The notes beneath the pieces were generated by a model. That model saw only the letters and a list, made by a program, of their open reading frames with translations, ran no database searches and had not been told where the DNA came from. Below, one piece after another: positions 34,889-44,336 of a DNA stretch of 64,000 bases (position 1 is its first letter; the number at the start of each line of letters is the position of its first letter). Position numbers and translations under genes: made by a program. The stretch is from Neomoorella thermoacetica (GTDB taxonomy: Bacteria; Bacillota; DSM-521; Neomoorellales; Neomoorellaceae): contig NZ_MDDC01000009.1 in NCBI RefSeq assembly GCF_001875325.1, positions 1-64,000 of the forward strand. Reading direction: 5' to 3'.

Positions 34889-35821
34889 CTAGCTGGCCGT
34901 CATGCGCCGGTACAGAACGCTTCCCAGCCAGCGAGCCAGTAGATTAAATACCAGGACAACGATAATCAAGAGGGCCGCGGAACCGTCAGCTACCCGCCTG
35001 ACATCGGGGATTAACCCCTCCGAGTTGATTTTCCATATATGAACTGCCAGGGTAGCCGCCGGCCGGAAGGGATTTAAGGGGGAATTGGGATGCAGGGGGT
35101 TCCAGTCGCTGAAATCGAGGACCGGGCTACTCATCCCGGCGGTATACAACAGGGCAGCGGCCTCGCCGAAGACCCGGCCGGCGGTAATGATACCGCCCGT
35201 TACCAGTCCGGGAAAAGCGGCCGGCAAAACAACCTTCCAGATGGTTTCCCAGCGGGAAGCCCCCAGGGCCAGGCTGGCCTCCTTGAGGTCCCTGGGTACT
35301 GCGTGGAGTGCTTCCAGGCTGATGCGCACCATTACCGGTAAATTCAGGACCGTCAGGGCCAGGGCCCCGGCCATCAGGGAGTACCCCCAGCCGGTGCTGA
35401 CGACAAAAATTAGCAGGCCAAAAAGTCCGACGACAATGGAGGGGAGGGAAGCCAGGGTTTCGATGGATAGATTCAGGGCCGCCAGCAGGAAGTTACTCGC
35501 CCTTTTGCTACGGGGCAGGGCCAGGGCCGGGTTTACGTCGCCATTGCCAGCGTATTCCGCCAGGTAAATACCGGCTCCCACGCCCAGGGGAACGGTAAAG
35601 AGCATGGATAAGACCAGGAGGTAAAAGGAATTAAAAAGCTGGGGCCCAACACCACCGCCGGCCTTTAGATTCTCCGGCGCCCGGGTAATAAAGTCCAGGT
35701 CGATCCACTTGCATCCTTTAAAAAGCAGGTAGCCTACCAGGGCCCCCAGCAACACCAGAATAATACCCGCTCCCAGCCAGAAAAAAAACGTTGCCAGGTG
35801 ATCCACCAGTCGCGCTTTCAC
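34889..35821 (-). CDS. pstA: Phosphate ABC transporter permease PstA
   Basis: A 310-residue permease with six membrane helices and the cytoplasmic EAA loop near GASRWETIWKVVLPAAFPGLVTG. It overlaps the pstC stop by four bases. Confidence 0.96.
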   Translation of the reverse strand: MKARLVDHLATFFFWLGAGIILVLLGALVGYLLFKGCKWIDLDFITRAPENLKAGGGVGPQLFNSFYLLVLSMLFTVPLGVGAGIYLAEYAGNGDVNPALALPRSKRASNFLLAALNLSIETLASLPSIVVGLFGLLIFVVSTGWGYSLMAGALALTVLNLPVMVRISLEALHAVPRDLKEASLALGASRWETIWKVVLPAAFPGLVTGGIITAGRVFGEAAALLYTAGMSSPVLDFSDWNPLHPNSPLNPFRPAATLAVHIWKINSEGLIPDVRRVADGSAALLIIVVLVFNLLARWLGSVLYRRMTAS

Positions 35822-36720
35822 CGGTAAACCCTCCCCCTGCCTACCAGGCGAATAAGGATAATAAAGCCGAAGGTAATGAGCAACAGGAGAAGACTCATGG
35901 ACCAGAGGGCGTTGTTCCAGGCCGTGCCTGGTATCGTATAACCCATATCCATGGTTATGGCGCTGGTCAGGGTGGTCATGGGCGATAGTATGGAGGCCGG
36001 CAGGTTGCGGGTATTACCAATGACCATCTGCACCGCCAGGGCCTCCCCGAAGGCTCTGGCCAGCCCCAGCACAATGGCGGTCATAATGCCCGGCCTGGCT
36101 GCCGGTAAAAGAACCCGGGAGATAGTTTGCCAGCGGGTACTGCCCAAAGCATAAGCAGCCTCCTTGAGATCCCTGGAAAGGGAACGCAGGCTATCGGCGG
36201 TCAGGCTGACGACGGTAGGGATAATCATCACTGCCAGGACCAGGCAACCTGCCAGGAGGCTGAAACCAAGGGTATGCAATTCGTGCCGCAGGAAGGGTAC
36301 AAGGAGGCTCAGGCCGATCCAACCGTAGACTACCGAGGGGATACCGGCAAGGATCTCGATGGCCGGTTGCAGCACTTTTCGCCCCCATCCCGGGGCGATT
36401 TCGACCATAAAAACGGCGGCCACGACGCTTAGCGGGCCACCAATTAAGACCGCCAGCAGGGAGACGGCGATTGAGCCTACCGTAAAGGCCAGAGTACCGA
36501 CCAGGGGACCTCCCTCACTCAAAGGGCGATCCGGTTGCCACCTGGTGCTGAATAGGAATTGCCAGGGGTTGATGTGGTTGGCGAAGAACGTCGCCAGGCC
36601 CTGTAAGGCAATAAAAACAACGATGGCCAGGGTAATGACAATCAACAGGACCGCACAGGCGAAAGTTAAATAATGGCCCAGGTATTCCCGGTAGAGTTGC
36701 TTTCGCCTGGTCGCCGTCAT
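35818..36720 (-). CDS. pstC: Phosphate ABC transporter permease PstC
   Basis: A permease of about 300 residues with six membrane helices and the EAA loop ALGSTRWQTISRVLLPAARPGIMTA. It is the first gene of the operon; no pstS lies nearby, so the binding protein must be encoded elsewhere. The start is uncertain: a GTG at 36751-36753 is also in frame but AGGGAG overlaps it, and neither choice has a good ribosome site. Confidence 0.93.
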   Translation of the reverse strand: MTATRRKQLYREYLGHYLTFACAVLLIVITLAIVVFIALQGLATFFANHINPWQFLFSTRWQPDRPLSEGGPLVGTLAFTVGSIAVSLLAVLIGGPLSVVAAVFMVEIAPGWGRKVLQPAIEILAGIPSVVYGWIGLSLLVPFLRHELHTLGFSLLAGCLVLAVMIIPTVVSLTADSLRSLSRDLKEAAYALGSTRWQTISRVLLPAARPGIMTAIVLGLARAFGEALAVQMVIGNTRNLPASILSPMTTLTSAITMDMGYTIPGTAWNNALWSMSLLLLLITFGFIILIRLVGRGRVYR

Positions 36721-36788
36721 GGTACCAGTACCGCGCTGCACCGGTGGACCCACTCCCTATCTTCGGCCAAAATTCGACCTTTAATTCC

Positions 36789-36849
36789 ATTATAAATTAT
36801 ATGCCAGCCCTGTTAAGGTTTTATTAGTAATTTGTTAAGCTTAGGTTAA
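36789..36849 (-). promoter_or_regulatory. pst promoter with four-copy Pho box
   Basis: On the minus strand four hexamers recur every 11 bp: TTAACC (36844-36849), TTAACA (36833-36838), a degenerate CTAATA (36822-36827) and TTAACA (36811-36816). The last also serves as -35 for TATAAT (36789-36794) after 16 bases. This is the arrangement bound by PhoP in Bacillus, so the operon is presumably induced by phosphate starvation. phoP and phoR are not in the window. Confidence 0.88.
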
Positions 36850-37374
36850 TTACCGGGGCCAAAAATAAACTATACAGGCAAAAAGGGCGCCCATGGTAGC
36901 TCCTCCCAGGACATCTGTAGGATAGTGCATACCCACATACATGCGGCTGACGCCCGTTAGCCCGGCAAGGGTTACCAGAGGCCAGGTAAGGGTGGGAAAA
37001 TTAAGGGCAAAGATAACAGCCAGGGAGAAACTGGCCGCAGTATGCCCCGATGGGAAAGAGTAATCCTGCCAGGGCCGGGCCAGGTAACGGGTCCCGGGCA
37101 GGGCGAGGTAAGGGCGGCAGCGGCCTATCCAGTTTTTAAAAAACCGGACCATGAGGTGACTCCCTACCAGGGCGAGAAAGGCCTGCCATCCTGCCGCCCG
37201 GGCCTGCTCCCGTCCCAGGACGGTTGTAGCCAGGGAAAAAAACAGGGCGAAAGCTGCACTCCCGAGCAGGGTAAAGAGGGGCATAACCCGGTCCAGAAAA
37301 GAACACTGCAATCGCTGGTTGACATAGTAGAAAAGGTAATAATCCCCCGCCTGCACCCAGCGCCTGATATTCAT
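36850..37374 (-). CDS. PAP2 family membrane phosphatase
   Basis: A 174-residue protein with five or six hydrophobic helices and the three lipid-phosphatase motifs: KNWIGRCRP near 80, SFPSGHTAA near 107 and SRMYVGMHYPTD near 143. Such enzymes remove phosphate from undecaprenyl-pyrophosphate or phosphatidic acid. It lies upstream of the Pho box on the same strand and probably is a separate unit. Confidence 0.92.
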   Translation of the reverse strand: MNIRRWVQAGDYYLFYYVNQRLQCSFLDRVMPLFTLLGSAAFALFFSLATTVLGREQARAAGWQAFLALVGSHLMVRFFKNWIGRCRPYLALPGTRYLARPWQDYSFPSGHTAASFSLAVIFALNFPTLTWPLVTLAGLTGVSRMYVGMHYPTDVLGGATMGALFACIVYFWPR

Positions 37375-37499
37375 GCCGGGGCCTCTCCCTTGCGTCAGAT
37401 TACCCTTCTATTTTACCTTACCGGCATTTCCTGCGACAACCCGGGTTCTGTAAAACTTTTGTTAAGAGTCCCCGCGGGGAAAGCTCCCTGGCTAGAACC

Positions 37500-38693
37500 C
37501 TATTTTCGGCGAATTATAGCGTCGGTCATCCGGGCTACCCGTACCATGGCCCGGACGTCGTGGACGCGAACAATATCCACACCCCGGGCAATACCCAGGG
37601 CGACAGTGGCTGCCGTTCCTTCCAGGCGCTGGTCAACGGGCAGGTCCAGGGTCTTGCCGATCATTGACTTGCGGGAAGTTCCCAGCAAGACCGGTTTCCC
37701 CAGTACCTTAAACTCCTCCAGGCGCCCCATCACCTCCAGGTTCTGGTCCAGGTCCTTACCGAAACCGATACCAGGATCGACAATAATTTTTTCCGGGGGT
37801 ACGCCGTTATCCTCAGCCATTCGGATGCCCTGGCGCAGGAAGGTAAGGATGTCAAACATCAGGTCCCGGTAGCTTGTCCCATGCTGGTTGTGCATGAGGA
37901 CTACTGCCGCCCGGTACTGGCCGCAAACCCGGGCCATTTCCGGGTCAGCCCGGAAGCCCCAGATATCATTGATTATGTCAACTCCCATTTCCAGGGCCCG
38001 GCGGGCAGTACTGGCTTTATAGGTATCTACCGATATGGGCACCTTGATTTCCCTGGTCAGGCGTGCCAAGACAGGCTCCAGGCGCCGCCATTCCTCTTCG
38101 GCGCTCACCTGTTCATAGCCGGGACGGGTGGATTCCCCGCCGACGTCGATGATATCCGCCCCTTCGGCCACCAGCTGATGGGCGTGTTCTACCGCCGCAC
38201 CAGGGTCATAGAACCGGCCACCGTCAGAAAAAGAGTCCGGGGTGACATTGACGATGCCCATAACCAGGGTCCTCTCCCCCAGGACCAGGGGACCCCGGGG
38301 ACAGGTTATTTCCCAGTGGCTGTTCCTTTCCCAGTTGGCCAGGCTGGCTTTAATACCGGCTGCAAGTTTACCCAGGCCGAAACCCTGGACTGGCAGTTTC
38401 GCCACCAGGAGTTCCAACTGGCGCCTGGTGGCAAATATAAGGACGTCAGTCTTCTCTACCGACCAGCCGGCTACCCCGGCAGCCATGGCGGCCTCGCCGC
38501 CCCGGGCCAGGATCTCCTGCTTGAGGATATTGGCCGCCCGGGCCGGCACATCCTTTAGTTTTAGGCAGTAGAAGCAGGCCTTGGGCAGCATCAGGTTGAT
38601 CCCCCCCGCGTCAGCACCCGCTTCCTGCATCAGCCTGGCGGCAGTGGCGGCATCGGCTACGGTAATAACCTCTATCTCGTCATACCAGGACAT
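37500..38693 (-). CDS. folP: Dihydropteroate synthase with N-terminal extension
   Basis: Condenses hydroxymethyl-dihydropterin pyrophosphate with p-aminobenzoate. The catalytic TIM barrel fills residues about 138-397, with NVTPDSFSDGGR at 149-160, DVGGESTRPG and GTSRKS. The first 135 residues, absent from short enzymes such as that of E. coli, form an extra domain of unknown role that I know from clostridial relatives. GGAGGAGG, part of a short repeat, precedes the ATG. Confidence 0.95.
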   Translation of the reverse strand: MSWYDEIEVITVADAATAARLMQEAGADAGGINLMLPKACFYCLKLKDVPARAANILKQEILARGGEAAMAAGVAGWSVEKTDVLIFATRRQLELLVAKLPVQGFGLGKLAAGIKASLANWERNSHWEITCPRGPLVLGERTLVMGIVNVTPDSFSDGGRFYDPGAAVEHAHQLVAEGADIIDVGGESTRPGYEQVSAEEEWRRLEPVLARLTREIKVPISVDTYKASTARRALEMGVDIINDIWGFRADPEMARVCGQYRAAVVLMHNQHGTSYRDLMFDILTFLRQGIRMAEDNGVPPEKIIVDPGIGFGKDLDQNLEVMGRLEEFKVLGKPVLLGTSRKSMIGKTLDLPVDQRLEGTAATVALGIARGVDIVRVHDVRAMVRVARMTDAIIRRK

Positions 38694-38850
38694 AAATCGT
38701 TCCTCCTCCTAAAATAGGGCTCTACCAGAAATAGTTATTGCCGGCAGGGCCATGCTCCGGCCCTTCGCTTCAGCTTACATTTTCATGGTTCGCTGGTGGG
38801 AACGTCAGCCCCATGGTGGGCTCCCTATGAAAACCAGCTTCTTAATTATA
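38694..38850 (-). promoter_or_regulatory. Structured leader and -10 of folP
   Basis: TATAAT (38845-38850) has a poor -35 but would start a 145-nt leader. Its 5' part nests TTTTCAT/ATGAAAA (38780-38786 with 38827-38833), a GGGA/TCCC pair and a GCCC/GGGGC hairpin, followed by GGGCC/GGCCC (38747-38751 with 38759-38763). No T run follows, so any control would be translational. Riboswitch identity is unknown. Confidence 0.45.
38701..38726 (-). repeat. Copy of the short TTTTAGGAGGAGG repeat
   Basis: Reads TGGTAGAGCCCTATTTTAGG then AGGAGGA on the minus strand, giving folP its ribosome site. Related to 3707-3731 and 22282-22305. Confidence 0.5.
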
Positions 38851-38869
38851 CCACGCTCATATAGACAGC

Positions 38870-38898
38870 AAAAACCCCACCCGCTGGGGGAGTGGGGT
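38870..38898 (-). terminator. Terminator of fhs
   Basis: ACCCCAC (38874-38880) pairs with GTGGGGT (38892-38898), then TTTTTG on the minus strand, 30 bp after the fhs stop. Confidence 0.85.
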
Positions 38899-38926
38899 TG
38901 GGAGAGGCAGTTTAGCTCCCGGTGGT

Positions 38927-40606
38927 CTAGAAGAGACCAGTAATAACGCCGTCGGCGTCGATGTCGATGCTGCAGGCTGCCGGACGTTTGGGCAGGCCGG
39001 GCATGGTCATTATGGCGCCGGTGATGGGGACGATAAAGCCTGCTCCAGCCGAGAGGCGCACCTCGCGCACAGTGATGGTAAAGTTCCGCGGCCGCCCGAG
39101 CTTGGTCATATCATCGGAGAAGGAGTACTGGGTCTTGGCCATGACCACCGGCAGGTTGCCGTAGCCCAGAGATTCATAGCGCTGGATGGCTTTGTCGGCT
39201 TCGGCCGTGTAGTTGACGCCGTCGGCCCCGTAGATCTCGGTGACGATTTTGGCAATCTTGTCTTTAATGCTCAGGTCCAGGCTGTAGAGGAAATGGAAGT
39301 TAGAAGGCCTGGTCTCCAGGGTCTGCAATACCTTCCGGGCCAGTTCCAGGCCGCCCTCGCCGCCCTTAGCCCAGACTTCCGATAGGGCAACCTCGGCCCC
39401 AGCTTTGGCGCACAGCTCGTAGAGGAGATTCAGTTCGGCTTCGGTATCGGTGGGGAAGGCATTGATGGCCACTACTGCCGGTACGCCGAACTTGCCGATA
39501 TTCTCGATGTGTTTCTCCAGGTTGGCAAAGCCTTCCCTCAGGGCCTCCAGGTTTTCGGTGGCCAGGTCTGATTTGGGCACACCGCCGTGCATCTTGAGGG
39601 CGCGGACGGTAGCCACGATGACTGTGGCATCGGGTTTAAAGCCGGCATAACGGCATTTAACGTCATAAAACTTTTCAGCTCCCAGGTCAGCGCCGAAGCC
39701 GGCTTCCGTAACGACATAATCCGCCAGTTTCAGGGCCGTCTTGGTAGCAGTAATGCTGTTGCAACCGTGGGCGATATTGGCGAAAGGACCACCGTGGATA
39801 AAGGCCGGCGTATTCTCCAGGGTTTGGACCAGGTTGGGTTTAATGGCGTCTTTCATGAGGAGGGCCATGGAACCCTGGGCTTCCAGGTCGCCAGCAGTGA
39901 CCGGCTTGCCGTCATAGGTGTAGCCGACAACAATGCGGCTGAAACGCTCCTTGAGATCCATGAGGTCGCTGGCCAGGCACAGGCAGGCCATAACCTCCGA
40001 GGCAACGGAGATATCAAAGCCTGTCTCCCGGGGCACGCCGTTGGCTTTGCCCCCCAGGCCGATGACTATGTTCCTCAGGGCCCGGTCATTAAGGTCGATG
40101 ACCCGGCGCCAGGTGACGGTACGGGGATCAATATTCAGGGCGTTACCCTGCTGCAGGTGGTTATCCACCATGGCTGCCAGCAGGTTGTGGGCATAGGTCA
40201 CGGCGTGAATATCGCCGGTGAAGTGCAGGTTGATATCTTCCATGGGTACAACCTGGGCATAGCCACCACCGGCAGCACCGCCTTTGATACCAAAGCTGGG
40301 TCCCAGGGAGGGCTCCCGGAGGCAGACCATCACCTTTTTCCCCAGGCGAGCCAGGGCATCGGTGAGGCCGACACTGGTAGTGGTCTTCCCTTCGCCGGCC
40401 GGAGTGGGGGTAATGGCGGTTACCAGGATGAGTTTCCCGTCAGGCTTGTCTTTGAGGCGACGATAGACATCCAGGGAAATCTTGGCCTTGTACTTGCCAT
40501 AAAGTTCGATCTCGTCCTCTTGGATGCCCAATCCCCGGGCCAGTTCCATGACGGGTTTCATTTTAGCTGCCTGGGCAATCTCAATATCGCTAGGTACCTT
40601 GGTCAA
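38927..40606 (-). CDS. fhs: Formate--tetrahydrofolate ligase
   Basis: Activates formate as 10-formyl-tetrahydrofolate with ATP, the entry to the methyl branch of the Wood-Ljungdahl pathway. The length, 559 residues, and the sequence from residue 3 on are almost those of the M. thermoacetica enzyme, as far as memory allows. P-loop TPAGEGKTT at 68-76; [10 protein letters not shown] and [13 protein letters not shown] follow. The start is a TTG with GGAG about 11 bases upstream. It is a single-gene unit with a strong terminator. Confidence 0.98.
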   Translation of the reverse strand: MTKVPSDIEIAQAAKMKPVMELARGLGIQEDEIELYGKYKAKISLDVYRRLKDKPDGKLILVTAITPTPAGEGKTTTSVGLTDALARLGKKVMVCLREPSLGPSFGIKGGAAGGGYAQVVPMEDINLHFTGDIHAVTYAHNLLAAMVDNHLQQGNALNIDPRTVTWRRVIDLNDRALRNIVIGLGGKANGVPRETGFDISVASEVMACLCLASDLMDLKERFSRIVVGYTYDGKPVTAGDLEAQGSMALLMKDAIKPNLVQTLENTPAFIHGGPFANIAHGCNSITATKTALKLADYVVTEAGFGADLGAEKFYDVKCRYAGFKPDATVIVATVRALKMHGGVPKSDLATENLEALREGFANLEKHIENIGKFGVPAVVAINAFPTDTEAELNLLYELCAKAGAEVALSEVWAKGGEGGLELARKVLQTLETRPSNFHFLYSLDLSIKDKIAKIVTEIYGADGVNYTAEADKAIQRYESLGYGNLPVVMAKTQYSFSDDMTKLGRPRNFTITVREVRLSAGAGFIVPITGAIMTMPGLPKRPAACSIDIDADGVITGLF

Positions 40607-40857
40607 TGTGATCCACTCCTCTCATTCAAAACATTGAACAACCGGTTATAAATCACATATTTTATGAAGTTCTACATAAAGTTCAGTTTTCCTGCTTGTT
40701 CAGTTGCAAATTGAATATTATATTTTTTATTTCTTTATAGTCAGCCAGGTAGCTATGTAGTTAGTATATACCAATAATCATAAAAAACAAACAACATTTT
40801 TTTGCCGTGTGTAAGACTAAAAATAACAAATAAACAAACATTGACGGGTGAAAATAT
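40607..40857 (-). other. AT-rich upstream region of fhs
   Basis: 251 bp much richer in A and T than the rest of the window, without an ORF. It must hold the fhs promoter. TATACT-like and TAAAAT-like -10 candidates exist on the minus strand, but none has a convincing -35 at the right distance, so I do not choose one. Confidence 0.5.
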
Positions 40858-41247
40858 TTAAGAACCGGCACTGGCATCGCCCTTTGCCCCCGGGGCTTCT
40901 CGCGAAGGCTCCCGGGGGATAGCCCCGGCAATTACCGGTAAATGCTCCAGCAGGAGGGCATGTTGAACCACTGCCAGGAGGGCTTCTACCGGTGCGGGAC
41001 CCAGGGCACCCCCTTTGATCCGGACGTCAAAAGCCCTCGCCGCAGCCCGGGCCGTCTCCAGGACCCGCACCAGGGGAAACTCCTGCCAGCCGAATAGCCG
41101 GACCACTACCGCCGCCCCCCGCTCACCTTCCTGTCCCCGGGCGACAACAGCCCCGCCACCCTTCTGGTTCAACACCCGTGCCAGGTGATGGGCCACGCGG
41201 ACATCATCGGTGCTGAGGTAAAGGGTATACTCCAGGAACCCCGGCAT
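40858..41247 (-). CDS. Hypothetical protein next to niaR
   Basis: A 129-residue protein, Ala- and Arg-rich, with a ferredoxin-like look in residues 5-65 (EYTLYLSTDDVRVAHHLARVLNQKGGG) and an unstructured tail. GGGGAGGG precedes the ATG by six bases. It follows niaR by 18 bp and is probably cotranscribed with it. I do not recognise it. Confidence 0.65.
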   Translation of the reverse strand: MPGFLEYTLYLSTDDVRVAHHLARVLNQKGGGAVVARGQEGERGAAVVVRLFGWQEFPLVRVLETARAAARAFDVRIKGGALGPAPVEALLAVVQHALLLEHLPVIAGAIPREPSREAPGAKGDASAGS

Positions 41248-41265
41248 TTTAATCCCTCCCCTAGT

Positions 41266-41775
41266 TCATTTGAGGAGAAAACCGGCCCGGGCCAGCCTGT
41301 CTTCAATGGTATCTAAAAGTTCCTGCCGGCTGGCTTCCACTGTATGCAGGTGCACCCCGTTACCGGTTAGGGTATACAGGGGCCGGGCACCGCTGGCCTT
41401 TAGGTCGGTGACAAATTTGCGCACCTCGTAACGGGAGGAGAGCATCAGGTAACCCCGGAGCTCGCCGTACAGGGGGTGCTCAACTATCACGTCAACAACC
41501 TTGCCGCCGTAATCAACTATTAAGAGGAGCTCTTGCTCCAGGCCAGCCAGGTCGTGCCGGCAGGCAAAGGTACGCCGGCAGGGGGTCTCCTGCCCGGGAA
41601 GGAGATAACCCTGGGGGGTAGCCAGTATATTGACCCCTGCAGCCCGAAGGACGGCGATGTCCTGGACGATGACCTGGCGGCTGACGCCCAGGGCAGCAGC
41701 CAGGTCGGTCCCCTTCTGGGGCAGGTTGTTATCCAGGAGTTCCAGGATTTTTTGCCGCCGTTCTTTGGTTTTCAT
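41266..41775 (-). CDS. niaR: NiaR-type transcriptional repressor of NAD genes
   Basis: Senses nicotinate and represses NAD synthesis or niacin uptake genes in Firmicutes. The 169-residue protein has an HTH_11 winged helix (residues about 6-55) and the 3H domain, named for conserved histidines, visible in CRHDLAGLEQELLLIVDYGG, HPLYGEL and GNGVHLHTVE. No target genes are visible here. Confidence 0.88.
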   Translation of the reverse strand: MKTKERRQKILELLDNNLPQKGTDLAAALGVSRQVIVQDIAVLRAAGVNILATPQGYLLPGQETPCRRTFACRHDLAGLEQELLLIVDYGGKVVDVIVEHPLYGELRGYLMLSSRYEVRKFVTDLKASGARPLYTLTGNGVHLHTVEASRQELLDTIEDRLARAGFLLK

Positions 41776-41855
41776 GGCAAGACCCTCTGCCTCCGGTAAC
41801 TGGTTGCTCGATCGGCAAATGAATTAGCCGTCCACCACCATGGGTGACTTATAAG

Positions 41856-41877
41856 AAAAAAGGCCGGTTGACCGGCC
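41856..41877 (-). terminator. Terminator of ftsH-ndk
   Basis: GGCCGG (41862-41867), loop TTGA, CCGGCC (41872-41877), then TTTTTT on the minus strand, directly after ndk. Confidence 0.88.
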
Positions 41878-41883
41878 AGGCCC

Positions 41884-42303
41884 TTACCCCAGTTCCGCCG
41901 GGGTGAAATAGATGGCTATTTCGCGCTCGGCGCTGGCCGGAGAATCGGCGCCATGGATGACGTTATGGCTCGTTTCCAGGGCAAAGTCCCCCCGGATGGT
42001 ACCCGGGGCTGCTTCCTGGGGGTTGGTAGCTCCCATGAGCCGGCGCAGGCCAGCAATAACCCCGGGACCTTCCAGGACCATGGCCACCACCGGCCCGGAG
42101 GTGATATGGTTAATCAGGTCCTGGTAAAAGGGTTTATCCCGGTGCTCGGCATAGTGTTCAGCAGCCATTTCAGGTGTTAGCCGCAGCATCTTTAAAGCAA
42201 CAATCCGGTAGCCCTTTTGTTCCAGGCGGGCCAGGATGGCTCCTACCAGGCCCCGCCGGACTCCTTCCGGCTTAATCATGCTGAAGGTGCGTTCTACAGC
42301 CAA
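41884..42303 (-). CDS. ndk: Nucleoside diphosphate kinase
   Basis: Balances nucleoside triphosphate pools by transferring phosphate through a histidine, here His117 in NVIHGADS. The 139-residue length is typical; the start TFSMIKPEGVRRGLVG is a slight variant of the usual TFLMIKPDGV. It begins at the base after the ftsH stop. Confidence 0.96.
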   Translation of the reverse strand: MAVERTFSMIKPEGVRRGLVGAILARLEQKGYRIVALKMLRLTPEMAAEHYAEHRDKPFYQDLINHITSGPVVAMVLEGPGVIAGLRRLMGATNPQEAAPGTIRGDFALETSHNVIHGADSPASAEREIAIYFTPAELG

Positions 42304-44241
42304 CTACCATACCCCTTTCAGGCCCTGCAGGAAGGTTAACTTAATAAGAGTATTCCCGGGAGTATCCTTACCAGTATCCTGGCCTCCGGCAGCTGCCGGT
42401 TTCCCGGCTCCGGTAGGATTATCAGGAACCCCGTGTTCCCGGTTATAGGCCTCAATAATAGCCGTAAACTCCTCGGCTTCCAGGGTTTCTTTCTCCATCA
42501 ACGCCCTGGCCACCAGGTGCAATTCCGCCAGGTGCTTCTGGAGCAATTCCTTTGCCCGGTTATAACACTCATCAATGATGTGCCGGGCTTCTTTGTCGAT
42601 GGAAAAGGCTACGGCCTCGCTATAATTGCGATCCCGGGCGATATCCCGGCCCAGGAAGACAGTTTCCTGCCTGCGCCCGAAGGTCAGGGGGCCCAGTTCC
42701 TCCGACATGCCGAACTCGGTGATCATCTTGCGGACCAGTTCGGTGGCCCGTTCCAGGTCGTTCTGGGCACCGGTGCTGATCTCTTTAAGAACCAGGGCCT
42801 CGGCAACCCGCCCACCCAGGAGCATGGTGACCTGGTCGATAATCTGGGATTTGGTCATATAGCGGCGGTCTTCCTTGGGCAAAAGCAGGGTATAACCGCC
42901 GGCCCTGCCCCGAGGAATAATGGATACCTTGTGGAGGGGATCCGTATGGGTTAAATAATGCCCCAGCAGGGCGTGGCCCGCTTCGTGGAAGGCCACCAGC
43001 CTTTTCTCGTAATCGCTGATGACACGGGACTTTTTCTCAGGCCCGGCGATAACCCGTTCGATAGAGTCCTCCATTTCTTCCATGCTGATTTTATGTTTAC
43101 CGCGCCGGGCTGCCAGGAGGGCTGCTTCATTGACCAGGTTGGCCAGGTCGGCACCGGTAAAGCCAGGGGTACGACGGGCAAGGACGTCCAGGTCAACGGT
43201 TTCATCAAGGGGTTTCCCCCGGACATGCACCTTTAAAATATCCTTCCTGCCGTTAACATCAGGTATATCAACTACTATCTGGCGGTCAAAGCGGCCCGGG
43301 CGCAGCAGGGCCGGATCCAGGATATCCGGCCGGTTGGTGGCGGCAATTATGATAATGCCTTCATTGGCATTAAAACCGTCCATCTCTACCAGCAGCTGGT
43401 TCAGGGTCTGCTCGCGCTCATCGTGGCCGCCGCCCAGGCCGGCACCTCGCTGGCGGCCGACGGCATCAATCTCGTCGATAAAAACGATACAGGGCGAATT
43501 TTTCTTGGCCTGTTCAAAAAGATCCCGTACCCGGGAAGCGCCCACACCGACGAACATTTCTACAAAGTCCGAGCCGCTGATACTAAAAAAGGGTACCCCT
43601 GCTTCTCCGGCTACAGCCCTGGCCAGCAAGGTTTTGCCTGTACCTGGCGGGCCGAAAAGGAGAACCCCTTTGGGTATCCTGGCCCCCAGTTCATTAAATT
43701 TACGCGGGTTCTTCAGGAACTCGACGACTTCCTCCAGTTCTTCCTTGACCTCATCGGCCCCGGCAACATCATCGAACGTGACTTTCCGCTTATCTTCGGT
43801 ATGCAACCTGGCCCGGCTCTTGCCGAATTGCATGACCCGCGAACCCCCACCCTGGGTCTGCTGCATCATAAAGAAGACCAGTCCCACCAGCAGGAGGATA
43901 GGTAAAAGGCTGCCCAGCAGGCTGGTCCACCAGGGCGGCTGGGGTGATGGCTGGGTTTTGATCTTGACGCCTTTGCTGATTAACCGTTCCGTCAGCGGGG
44001 TTGAAGACAGGGCATTAACGGTAAACTTGGTGTTGTCCTTTAAGGCCCCGTCAACTTTAATAATGTTATCCTGGGGTGTTAAAGTAACTTCCCGAACCTG
44101 GTCCTGATCGACGGCCTGATAGAAACGGGTGAGGTCCCATTCCTGGGCAGGTTTCTCCGGCGGTGTGGAAAGCCTGATAACTGACACCGCCAGCAATACT
44201 ATTAAAAGATAGATAGCCAGGTTCTTAAAAATTCGGTTCAA
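42304..44241 (-). CDS. ftsH: ATP-dependent zinc metalloprotease FtsH
   Basis: Membrane-anchored AAA+ protease that degrades misfolded membrane proteins and some regulators. In 645 residues: membrane helices near 7-23 and 108-126, Walker A GPPGTGKT at 197-204, SRH region [20 protein letters not shown], and the zinc site HEAGH at 419-423. A strong promoter precedes it. In many Firmicutes hpt lies between tilS and ftsH; here it is absent. Confidence 0.97.
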   Translation of the reverse strand: MNRIFKNLAIYLLIVLLAVSVIRLSTPPEKPAQEWDLTRFYQAVDQDQVREVTLTPQDNIIKVDGALKDNTKFTVNALSSTPLTERLISKGVKIKTQPSPQPPWWTSLLGSLLPILLLVGLVFFMMQQTQGGGSRVMQFGKSRARLHTEDKRKVTFDDVAGADEVKEELEEVVEFLKNPRKFNELGARIPKGVLLFGPPGTGKTLLARAVAGEAGVPFFSISGSDFVEMFVGVGASRVRDLFEQAKKNSPCIVFIDEIDAVGRQRGAGLGGGHDEREQTLNQLLVEMDGFNANEGIIIIAATNRPDILDPALLRPGRFDRQIVVDIPDVNGRKDILKVHVRGKPLDETVDLDVLARRTPGFTGADLANLVNEAALLAARRGKHKISMEEMEDSIERVIAGPEKKSRVISDYEKRLVAFHEAGHALLGHYLTHTDPLHKVSIIPRGRAGGYTLLLPKEDRRYMTKSQIIDQVTMLLGGRVAEALVLKEISTGAQNDLERATELVRKMITEFGMSEELGPLTFGRRQETVFLGRDIARDRNYSEAVAFSIDKEARHIIDECYNRAKELLQKHLAELHLVARALMEKETLEAEEFTAIIEAYNREHGVPDNPTGAGKPAAAGGQDTGKDTPGNTLIKLTFLQGLKGVW

Positions 44242-44286
44242 AGGGTTACCCTCCTCTTGCCCCGCCCCTTCATCTTATAGGTATAT

Positions 44287-44315
44287 ATTGTAGCACAGAG
44301 ATAATATGATTGCAA
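44287..44315 (-). promoter_or_regulatory. ftsH-ndk promoter
   Basis: TTGCAA (44310-44315), 17 bases and TACAAT (44287-44292) on the minus strand in the gap between tilS and ftsH. Confidence 0.75.
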
Positions 44316-44336
44316 TTTACCCTCCAGGAGCATTTT

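Noticed and set aside
39587-40651. A 354-codon plus-strand frame
   Set aside because: It is antisense to fhs, one of the surest genes here.
43019-44107. A 362-codon plus-strand frame
   Set aside because: It is the antisense shadow of ftsH, rich in Ser, Arg and Pro, without family motifs.
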